Assembly (NCBI GenBank): GCA_023456995.1
Contig: JAEWNU010000272.1
Location: forward strand, 1 to 12,184
Reading direction: 5' to 3'
DNA length: 12,184 nucleotides
DNA from: Bacillota bacterium
Lineage (GTDB): Bacteria > Bacillota > Clostridia > Oscillospirales > Ruminococcaceae
Position numbers and translations under genes: made by a program
In this document: in pieces, positions 6,700-12,184 of the stretch
Layout of the letters: each line of letters starts with the position of its first letter
Position numbering within the stretch: the stretch's first letter is position 1
The notes under the pieces: generated by a model
The model's database searches: none
What the model was told of the DNA's origin: nothing
The model's input: the letters and a program-made list of their open reading frames with translations, nothing else

Positions 6700-7731
6700 T
6701 TACTCGTTTACCGAAGTCTTTTCCTGAGTCTTTTTCTTAAAGGAATTGCCGCGGCGCAGTACCACATCCAACAACACCGAAAACGATACAATGACGCCAA
6801 TGACAATCCGCTGTATGCCCACCGGAGCACCAATCATATTTAGTCCGTTTTCAAGGGTTTGCCACACAGATGCCCCCGCCAATGTCCCGAGTAAAATTCC
6901 GGTACCGCCCAACGGTGAAATACCACCGATAACGCCAGCTGCTACGCCGTACATTTCGTACATCGTGCCCGCTTCCATATTGCCCATACCCGCCTGAGCG
7001 CAGAGAATAAGACCGACCACGCAGGAGCAAAAGGCGCTGACCAGATAGGTCTTTGTTGTAGTCATTTCCACATTTACGCCTGAAAGCTTAGCCGCGTCCA
7101 CATTGGAACCGATGGCGTAGATGTGCCGACCTGTGCGGGTTTTTGAAAGCAGGAAGAAAAATATTACGAACAATAGAATTGAAATCCAAAAGGTATTGTA
7201 TATTCCAAGCGTCTTTCCGTAATAAAAAAAGTTTTGAAGCTGATCTGCAGAATCTTTTCCAATTCCTGAAGCAATGGCGTCGGTATTGCGATTACCGTTC
7301 ACCATGTAAGCAACGCCGCGGGCCACAAACATGGTTCCCAGTGTTGCAATAAAGGGCGGTAACTTAAACTTACCCACCAATACCCCGTTTGCTACACCGA
7401 CGATCAGGCAGCTTATAATTGTAATTAAGATGGCAATGGGTGCCGCCACACCTTGGGTCATCAGCGTAGCAGAAATCATGGCGCTCATGCCCACCACCGA
7501 GCCAATCGAAAGGTCGATATTGCCGGTGATGAGCACGTAGCTTTGCCCAATGCCAATCAGCAGGTATTTGGACATGGAACGTAGCAGATTCATCATGTTT
7601 GGAAAGGAAAACACCGTAGGGTTAATTATGCCAAATGCCAGATAAATGATGATCAGTCCAGCAAAGGCGGTTAGGGCGGTTCCCATTCCCCTAATTTTTA
7701 AGAAACGCATCAGAGCGGATTGTTGCTTCAT
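6700..7731 (-). CDS. RbsC-like permease of a CUT2 sugar ABC importer
   Basis: This 343-residue, strongly hydrophobic protein is the membrane-spanning component of the importer. The family pattern is clear: NMMNLLRSMSKYLLIGIGQSYVLITGNIDLSIGSVVGMSAM near the N-terminus (the typical GxDLSVGS region, here GNIDLSIGS), LPPFIATLGTMFVARGVAYMVNG, then GRHIYAIGSNVDAAKLSGVNV (the cytoplasmic EAA-like coupling loop), and GVIGGISPLGGTGILLGTLAG near the C-terminus. Multiple hydrophobic segments, about eight to ten, are spread over the length. ATG 7731 has AAGGAG about 9 nt upstream. It follows the ATPase gene by 18 nt, so the two are cotranscribed. It should form a homodimeric channel with the RbsA-like ATPase. 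Substrate specificity is not readable from the sequence. Confidence 0.93.
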   Translation of the reverse strand: MKQQSALMRFLKIRGMGTALTAFAGLIIIYLAFGIINPTVFSFPNMMNLLRSMSKYLLIGIGQSYVLITGNIDLSIGSVVGMSAMISATLMTQGVAAPIAILITIISCLIVGVANGVLVGKFKLPPFIATLGTMFVARGVAYMVNGNRNTDAIASGIGKDSADQLQNFFYYGKTLGIYNTFWISILLFVIFFFLLSKTRTGRHIYAIGSNVDAAKLSGVNVEMTTTKTYLVSAFCSCVVGLILCAQAGMGNMEAGTMYEMYGVAAGVIGGISPLGGTGILLGTLAGASVWQTLENGLNMIGAPVGIQRIVIGVIVSFSVLLDVVLRRGNSFKKKTQEKTSVNE

Positions 7732-7749
7732 CCTGCCTTACTCCTTTTC

Positions 7750-9261
7750 TCAAACAGCGCCTGCCACTTTTTTTTCAAAGCGGGTGGCAAGAGTTAGAAT
7801 TTCGTTTTGGTTGGTCTGTTGCGCCATAACCTCTCCGGTGATCCGCCCATCGCACATCACCAAAATCCGATCTGATATCCCCATAACCTCCGGAATTTCG
7901 GAGGATACAATCATCACTGCAATGCCTTGCTGCTTGAGCTGATTAATGATGTTATAGATCTCCACTTTAGCAGCCACGTCAATACCGCGGGTTGGTTCGT
8001 CAAAGATCACCACCCGGCTGTCGCGCACCAGCCATTTGCTCACCACAACCTTCTGTTGGTTGCCGCCCGAAAGATTGGCTGCATCCACCTCTATGCCAGT
8101 GGTTTTAACGCCAAGGCTGGTAATTGCCCTGTCGCAAAGCATATCCTCTTTTTTGCGATTAATCACCCCGAGTTTATCACAAATAGAATCAAGATTGGGC
8201 AAAGCGATATTATGCCGGATGCTCAGCTTGGTACATAGCCCGTCTTTTTTTCGGTCCTCCGGTGCTAACACGACGCCTGCCTTAATGGCGTCCTCAGGGC
8301 AACTAATTTGAATTTGCTTTCCGTCTAGATAGATTTCTCCGCTTTCTTTGGGGTCGATGCCAAAAATGGCGCGGGTAGTTTCTGTGCGGCCCGCTCCCAT
8401 TAAGCCGGCTATGCCGACCACTTCACCCTCGCATAAGGAGAAGTTGATATCTCGCACCATCCGCCCGGCATTTAGGTTTTTAACCGCAAAAATTTCTCGG
8501 CCTTTTGGACAGTTCACACGGGGAAACTGCTCCTTAATCTCACGCCCCACCATGTGAGTAATAATCTCGTCGATGGTGGTGTCGGCATAATTCATGGTGG
8601 TGATATATTGGCCGTCGCGCATGATGGTCACTCGATCCACAATATGCTGTAATTCTTCTAGCCGGTGGGATATGTACACAACGCCGCAGCCCTTTTCCCG
8701 AAGTGTTCGGATAATACGGAACAAATCGCCGATTTCCCTGGAGGTTAGGGAGGAGGTGGGCTCATCCATCACCAATATTCTGGCGTTGGTGGAAAGTGCT
8801 TTGGCTATTTCGACCATCTGCTGTCGGGAGATGGTTAATTCTCCTAACACCTGACTTGGCGAAATGTCTATTTTAAGCTCACTGAGAATTCGCTGGGCTT
8901 CTGCCTCCATTTCCATATTGGCCAATAGGCCGCCCTTGGTTATCTCACGCCCAAGAAATATATTTTCCGCCACCGAAAGATGGCTGCACATGTTCAGCTC
9001 CTGGTGAATGATTGCGACCCCAGCAGCCTGCGCCTGTTTTGGGGTTAGATTGCCATAGGGTTTGCCAAAGATGCTCAAATCTCCTGCATCGCGGGTGTAA
9101 ACGCCGCTGAGGATTTTTACCAGGGTGGATTTTCCCGCCCCATTTTCGCCCAGCAGGGCCATGACCTCGCCTGATTGCAGCTCAAAATCAACATGATCCA
9201 GTGCTTTTACTCCGGGAAAACTTTTGCAAATTCCCTTCATAGAGACGATGGTTTCCTTCAT
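7750..9261 (-). CDS. RbsA-like ATPase of a CUT2 sugar ABC importer, two ABC domains
   Basis: This 503-residue protein has two fused ATPase domains and energises the importer in the cytoplasm. The N-terminal half has Walker A GENGAGKST (38-46), Q-loop region IIHQELN, signature LTISRQQMVEIAKAL (142-156), Walker B ILVMDEPTSSL (162-172) and H-loop YISHRLEEL. The C-terminal half has the family's altered P-loop GLMGAGRTETTR (286-297), APEDRKKDGL, signature LSGGNQQKVVVSKWL (397-411), Walker B VVIFDEPTRGIDV (417-429), and an H-loop position reading VSSEIPEV. This asymmetry is normal for RbsA, MglA and XylG. It is the first gene of the A-C-B operon, downstream of a promoter at 9303-9331. Upstream of ATG 9261 is a G-rich GGGGG site rather than a classic AGGAGG. 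It is an intact counterpart to the degenerate homologue at the left edge. Confidence 0.94.
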   Translation of the reverse strand: MKETIVSMKGICKSFPGVKALDHVDFELQSGEVMALLGENGAGKSTLVKILSGVYTRDAGDLSIFGKPYGNLTPKQAQAAGVAIIHQELNMCSHLSVAENIFLGREITKGGLLANMEMEAEAQRILSELKIDISPSQVLGELTISRQQMVEIAKALSTNARILVMDEPTSSLTSREIGDLFRIIRTLREKGCGVVYISHRLEELQHIVDRVTIMRDGQYITTMNYADTTIDEIITHMVGREIKEQFPRVNCPKGREIFAVKNLNAGRMVRDINFSLCEGEVVGIAGLMGAGRTETTRAIFGIDPKESGEIYLDGKQIQISCPEDAIKAGVVLAPEDRKKDGLCTKLSIRHNIALPNLDSICDKLGVINRKKEDMLCDRAITSLGVKTTGIEVDAANLSGGNQQKVVVSKWLVRDSRVVIFDEPTRGIDVAAKVEIYNIINQLKQQGIAVMIVSSEIPEVMGISDRILVMCDGRITGEVMAQQTNQNEILTLATRFEKKVAGAV

Positions 9262-9302
9262 TCGCTCATCCCCCCGTCTTTAGTTTCTGAAGCTCTGAAT
9301 TT

Positions 9303-9331
9303 AGTATAGCGCATTTGTTTGTGGATTTTAA
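9303..9331 (-). promoter_or_regulatory. Probable promoter of the transporter operon
   Basis: On the minus strand a good -10, TATACT (9308-9303), lies 17 nt from a weak -35, TTAAAA (9331-9326). The weak -35 fits a promoter that depends on an activator, such as the YesN-type regulator in this locus. The leader to the ATG at 9261 would be about 35 nt. Confidence 0.5.
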
Positions 9332-9383
9332 GGGGATATTTTTCTGTTTTGGGTGAACTTTTTATTTAATTTAACTACGAATC

Positions 9384-9412
9384 TTGCTCTTTTATGCGGT
9401 TGCCTTTATAAT
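9384..9412 (+). promoter_or_regulatory. Probable promoter of the cupin gene
   Basis: A consensus -10, TATAAT (9407-9412), is spaced 17 nt from TTGCTC (9384-9389). It points rightward toward the cupin gene, with a leader of about 70 nt. It is divergent from the transporter promoter about 50 bp away, so shared regulation is possible. Confidence 0.55.
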
Positions 9413-9490
9413 ACTGCCATAGACGAAGTGGTTTTTTATGGAAAATGATGTCGGCGTTTTGTAAGGGCATGATTTTAAGGAGGCTCAACG

Positions 9491-9886
9491 ATGAAGCAGT
9501 TCGGTGTTGAAATTTGCGCATATGAAGAGAAGGGTTTTTCTCCTTTGGTTTTCTTTAATGGGTGGCGGGTTGCAATTCTCAACCACCAACCGTCGCAAGA
9601 AAAAGAGAGGCTATCTTTTGTGGAGCGCCATCATCAGACGGATGAGGTTTTTGTGCTGCTTCAAGGTCCCGCCACGCTGTTGCTGGCTGGATATGGGGAG
9701 GAACCAGAAGAAATTGAGGCGCTGCCCATGGAGCTAGGCAAACTGTATAATGTACCGTGCGATTTGTGGCACGCCGTGATGACCCAGGCACAATCCAAGT
9801 TGTTGATCGTAGAAAACGCGGACACCGGCGAGGCAAATTCCTCTTATTTTCCTTTGGAAATTGGGCACATGATAAAGGGCTTTTAA
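9491..9886 (+). CDS. Small single-domain cupin protein of unknown function
   Basis: This 131-residue cytoplasmic protein has a single cupin fold. Motif 1 is visible as ERHHQTDEVFVLLQG, with H47, H48, E52 and G59 in the usual metal-binding spacing. Motif 2 is the YNVPCDLWHAV stretch with P89 and H94. These residues suggest a bound metal. The ATG at 9491 has AAGGAGG 7 nt upstream and a consensus promoter further up. The gene stands alone, divergent from the sugar transporter operon and followed by the riboflavin riboswitch region with its own promoter. I do not recognise a specific function. Candidates are a sugar or sugar-acid isomerase or lyase, or a small ligand-binding protein; placement next to a sugar locus is only suggestive. 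The C-terminal part (SSYFPLEIGHMIKGF) lacks a known motif. Confidence 0.8.
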   Translation: MKQFGVEICAYEEKGFSPLVFFNGWRVAILNHQPSQEKERLSFVERHHQTDEVFVLLQGPATLLLAGYGEEPEEIEALPMELGKLYNVPCDLWHAVMTQAQSKLLIVENADTGEANSSYFPLEIGHMIKGF

Positions 9887-9901
9887 ACAGATTTTTGGTT
9901 A

Positions 9902-9929
9902 TTGATTTTTTCCAAATTCGTCGTATAAT
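9902..9929 (+). promoter_or_regulatory. Probable promoter of the riboflavin operon
   Basis: TTGATT (9902-9907) and TATAAT (9924-9929) are separated by 16 nt. Predicted transcription start is near 9936, just ahead of the FMN riboswitch, which is the expected arrangement. Confidence 0.6.
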
Positions 9930-9958
9930 AGGTTTAAACAACTGAATAAATAAAAATG

Positions 9959-10088
9959 TCTTCAGGGCAGGGCGAAATTCCCGATCGGCGGTATAGTCCG
10001 CGAGCGCGCAGGCGCAGGACTTGAAAAGTGTTCAAGTCAGGATTTGGTGAAACTCCAAAACCGACAGTATAGTCTGGATGGAAGAAGA
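9959..10088 (+). promoter_or_regulatory. FMN riboswitch (RFN element)
   Basis: The conserved RFN core is directly readable. P1 begins TCTTC (9959-9963) and closes with GAAGA near 10084-10088. AGGGCAGGGCGAAATTCCCG, then GGCGGTATAGTCCGCGAGC, are hallmark segments, followed by a variable stem (ACTTG/CAAGT around 10019-10036), then GGTGAAACTCC, ACCGACAGTATAGTC and GGATGGAAGAAGA. It binds flavin mononucleotide and lowers expression of the downstream riboflavin genes when FMN is plentiful. Its position upstream of ribD with a terminator-like hairpin between them points to transcription-termination control. Confidence 0.96.
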
Positions 10089-10199
10089 TGTGTTGAATTG
10101 TATGTGATGTCGAATTAGCGTTCGGCAATGCTTTGCTATACTGTCAGGGTCGGTTAATCGGCACTGACGGCTTTAGCGTATTTGCAATACACCTAGATT

Positions 10200-10240
10200 T
10201 TAACACCTGGAAGGCATTTCTAATGCTTTTCAGGTGTTAA
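10200..10240 (+). terminator. Riboswitch-controlled terminator hairpin before ribD
   Basis: A 19-bp stem (two G-U pairs) with a 3-nt loop runs from TTAACACCTG (10200-10209) through GCATT/AATGC at the top to CAGGTGTTAA (10231-10240), followed by TTTATTTT. It ends about 8 nt before the ribD ribosome binding site GGGAG, so it could also hinder translation initiation. It is the expected expression platform of the FMN riboswitch. Confidence 0.8.
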
Positions 10241-10261
10241 TTTATTTTGGGAGTGTTGCTA

Positions 10262-11365
10262 TTGAATGACGAAGCTTATATGAATTTGGCGTTGGAATAC
10301 GCCAAAAAAGGGTGTGGCTGGGTTAGCCCGAACCCAATGGTCGGAGCCGTCATCGTAAAAAACGGCAAAATCATCGGAACGGGCTATCACGAACGGCACG
10401 GCGGCCTGCACGCCGAGAGAAATGCGTTGGCCTGCTGCACCAAATCGCCACAAGGCTCTACGCTGTATGTGACGCTAGAACCATGCTGCCATTTTGGAAA
10501 AACGCCGCCATGCACAGACGCGATTCTCGAAAGCGGTATCCGGCGCGTGGTGGTCGGCTCGGTTGATCCGAATCCACTGGTCGCCGGAAAGGGAATTCAG
10601 ATTCTGCGCCAAAATGGGATTGAAGTCACAGAAGGCGTGCTGAACGAGGCTTGTACAGAGCTAAACAAAGTGTTTTTCCACTTCATCAGGACAAAAACGC
10701 CTTACGTTCTGATGAAATACGCCATGACAATGGATGGGAAAATCGCCACGCGTTCAGGTGAGTCGAAATGGGTCACGGGCGAAATTGCCCGCAGACGCGT
10801 GCAGGAGGACCGACATCGGTACACTGGCATCATGGTAGGAGTCGGCACTGTTATTGCGGACAACCCCCTTCTGACCTGCCGCTTGCCGGACAGCAAAAAT
10901 CCTATGAGGATTATTTGTGATTCCCGATTGCAAACGCCGCTGCAATCGCAGGTTGTAAAAACAGCGGAACAAATCCCTACAATTCTAGCCACCTGTTGCC
11001 CTGATGAGGCGCGCGCCCGCCCTTACCGCGAGGCGGGGTGCGAGGTGCTGATGCTTCCATCTAAGGATGGACACATTGACTTGCGGGCGCTTATGGTTGA
11101 ATTGGGAAAAAGGTCGCTCGACAGCGTTTTGCTGGAGGGCGGTGGTACGTTAAACTGGTCGGCGCTGCAAAGCGGCATCGTCAACAAGATTCAGGCGTAT
11201 GTTGCGCCAAAGCTGTTCGGCGGAACCGAAGCGAAAGCTCCCGTTGAAGGTCTCGGTGTAAGAAGTCCGGAATGCGCATTCCAGCTTACCCCGCCGCAAG
11301 TGACACGATTGGGGGATGACATTCTATTGGGAAGCGAGGTGATCCCATGTTCACAGGAATCGTAG
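10262..11365 (+). CDS. ribD: Bifunctional riboflavin biosynthesis protein RibD (deaminase/reductase)
   Basis: RibD deaminates 2,5-diamino-6-ribosylamino-4-pyrimidinone 5'-phosphate and then reduces the ribose side chain with NADPH. The protein has 367 residues. The deaminase domain (about 1-145) has the zinc site HAERNA (H50, catalytic E52) and EPCCHFGKTPPC (C75 and C84). SPNPMVGAVIV is also typical. The reductase domain follows, beginning PYVLMKYAMTMDGKIATRSGESKWVTG, with LLEGGGTLNWSAL toward the C-terminus. Start choice: TTG at 10262 gives MNDEAYMNLALEYAKKG, which fits the family's N-terminus, and has GGGAG 8 nt upstream. The frame can extend to another TTG at 10247, but that would fall on the ribosome binding site and the terminator T tract. 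The gene overlaps ribE by 19 bp. Expression is under the FMN riboswitch. Both active sites look intact. Confidence 0.95.
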   Translation: MNDEAYMNLALEYAKKGCGWVSPNPMVGAVIVKNGKIIGTGYHERHGGLHAERNALACCTKSPQGSTLYVTLEPCCHFGKTPPCTDAILESGIRRVVVGSVDPNPLVAGKGIQILRQNGIEVTEGVLNEACTELNKVFFHFIRTKTPYVLMKYAMTMDGKIATRSGESKWVTGEIARRRVQEDRHRYTGIMVGVGTVIADNPLLTCRLPDSKNPMRIICDSRLQTPLQSQVVKTAEQIPTILATCCPDEARARPYREAGCEVLMLPSKDGHIDLRALMVELGKRSLDSVLLEGGGTLNWSALQSGIVNKIQAYVAPKLFGGTEAKAPVEGLGVRSPECAFQLTPPQVTRLGDDILLGSEVIPCSQES

Positions 11366-11985
11366 AGGAAACGGGAACGATCCGCGCTGTCAGAAAAGGG
11401 GGGCATTCCGCCGTCGTGACAATTGGCGCGTCGGTAGTTTTAGATGACTTGAAGCTGGGCGACAGTGTGGCAGTCAACGGTGTGTGTTTAACGGTTGTTT
11501 CTCTATCAGACAGCGCGTTTTCCGCGGACGTCATGCACGAAACCATGACACGCTCAAACCTTTGGAACCTCAATGCCGGAAGCGTTGTCAATTTGGAGCG
11601 TGCCATGCCCATGAACGGACGATTTGGCGGGCATATTGTCTCGGGACACATTGATGGAACAGGCATCATCCGCAGTGTGCAAAAGGATGAAAACGCGGTT
11701 TGGTATACGGTTCAAACGTCCCCCGACATTTTGCGCTATGTAATCGAAAAAGGCTCCATTGCCATAGACGGCATCAGCCTGACCATCGCAAAAATATCGG
11801 CGCATGATTTTAGCGTATCGGTCATTCCTCATACGGCGAAAAACACAACGCTAGGGGAAAGACGCATCGGGGATACGGTTAATTTGGAGAACGACTGTAT
11901 CGGAAAATATGTCGAGAGGCTGCTCGGCGTACCGGCACAGCAGAGCGGTATTTCAAAAGAACTTCTTTCCCGATATGGATTTTAG
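11347..11985 (+). CDS. ribE: Riboflavin synthase, alpha subunit
   Basis: This enzyme converts two molecules of 6,7-dimethyl-8-ribityllumazine into riboflavin and a pyrimidinedione. The 212-residue protein has two tandem lumazine-binding domains. The first begins MFTGIVEETGTI and contains GDSVAVNGVCLTVV (about 38-51). The second begins around GGHIVSGHIDGTG and contains KGSIAIDGISLTI, followed by IPHTAKNTTLGERRIGDTVNLENDCIGKYVERLL. The duplication and the MFTGIV start are diagnostic. The ATG at 11347 lies inside the end of ribD, with GAGGTG about 5 nt upstream, which suggests translational coupling. The stop codon overlaps the ribosome binding site of the next gene. Length is close to the family's usual 200-220. 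Confidence 0.95.
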   Translation: MFTGIVEETGTIRAVRKGGHSAVVTIGASVVLDDLKLGDSVAVNGVCLTVVSLSDSAFSADVMHETMTRSNLWNLNAGSVVNLERAMPMNGRFGGHIVSGHIDGTGIIRSVQKDENAVWYTVQTSPDILRYVIEKGSIAIDGISLTIAKISAHDFSVSVIPHTAKNTTLGERRIGDTVNLENDCIGKYVERLLGVPAQQSGISKELLSRYGF

Positions 11986-11995
11986 GAGGTAGAGC

Positions 11996-12184
11996 ATGTT
12001 TGCATTTAATACGATAGAAGAGGCGCTTGAAGATTTGCGCCAAGGAAAAATAATATTGGTAACGGACGATGAAGACAGAGAAAACGAGGGCGACTTCATC
12101 TGTGCTGCCGAATTTGCTACGACGGAAAACGTCAACTTTATGGCGGTGCATGGCAAAGGTCTGATTTGTATGCCGATGAGCATC
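11996..12184 (+). CDS. 3,4-dihydroxy-2-butanone 4-phosphate synthase, N-terminus (RibB or RibBA, partial)
   Basis: Only the first 63 residues are present; the window ends mid-gene. The sequence starts [18 protein letters not shown] and contains [18 protein letters not shown], the acidic magnesium and substrate-binding loop of DHBP synthase, then the [12 protein letters not shown] segment. The enzyme makes 3,4-dihydroxy-2-butanone 4-phosphate from ribulose 5-phosphate for riboflavin synthesis. In most Firmicutes this domain is fused to GTP cyclohydrolase II (RibBA), and the gene order ribD-ribE-ribBA supports that, but the fusion partner is beyond the edge. AGGAGGT sits 5 nt upstream of the ATG and overlaps the ribE stop codon, so translation is coupled. 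Confidence 0.9.
   Translation, partial: MFAFNTIEEALEDLRQGKIILVTDDEDRENEGDFICAAEFATTENVNFMAVHGKGLICMPMSI

Noticed and set aside
5561..9261. Naming the transporter genes rbsA, rbsC and rbsB as a ribose system
   Set aside because: The family is clear, but no ribokinase or ribose mutarotase is present and the adjacent enzymes point to another sugar, so no gene symbols were assigned.
9579..9941. 120-codon minus-strand open frame across the cupin gene
   Set aside because: It is antisense to the cupin gene, which has the motifs and the ribosome binding site; the composition looks like a shadow frame.
11286..11669. Minus-strand frame opposite ribD and ribE
   Set aside because: It is a shadow of two well-supported riboflavin genes.

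Overview
The window looks like a chromosomal segment of a low- to mid-GC Gram-positive bacterium, most likely a Clostridia-type Firmicute. The evidence is the LytS/YesM-type kinase with a YesN-type AraC regulator, a lipoprotein sugar-binding protein, strong AGGAGG-type ribosome binding sites, and an FMN riboswitch ahead of ribD-ribE-rib(B/BA) genes. I cannot name a genus from sequence alone. There are no tRNA or rRNA genes, CRISPR arrays, insertion sequences or phage genes.

Left and centre (about 1-9331, all minus strand) form a sugar-uptake locus of two adjacent transcription units. The first runs rbsA-like ATPase (9261 to 7750), rbsC-like permease (7731 to 6700), rbsB-like binding lipoprotein (6526 to 5561), and ends at a strong hairpin terminator at 5474-5506. 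The second starts from a good sigma-A promoter that abuts the terminator's T tract. It encodes a D-lyxose/D-mannose isomerase, a PfkB-family (fructokinase-like) sugar kinase, a YesN-type response regulator, a LytS-type histidine kinase, and an RbsA-like protein that runs off the left edge. The last protein keeps the RbsA fold pattern but has lost the ATPase motifs visible in both halves.

The simplest reading is that the CUT2-type ABC importer brings in a monosaccharide, the isomerase converts an aldose to a ketose (lyxose to xylulose, or mannose to fructose), and the kinase phosphorylates the ketose. The two-component system, possibly with the pseudo-ATPase, senses the sugar and controls expression. 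The actual sugar is not determined by the sequence.

Middle (9262-9490) is a divergent promoter region: one promoter fires leftward into the transporter operon, the other rightward into a small stand-alone cupin gene (9491-9886).

Right (9887-12184, plus strand) is a riboflavin biosynthesis operon. A promoter is followed by an FMN riboswitch (9959-10088), a long expression platform with a 19-bp terminator hairpin immediately before ribD, then ribD, ribE and the start of ribB/ribBA, which is cut by the right edge. This part is ordinary apart from details of the expression platform. The most unusual item is the degenerate RbsA-like protein coupled to a kinase without an extracellular sensor domain.
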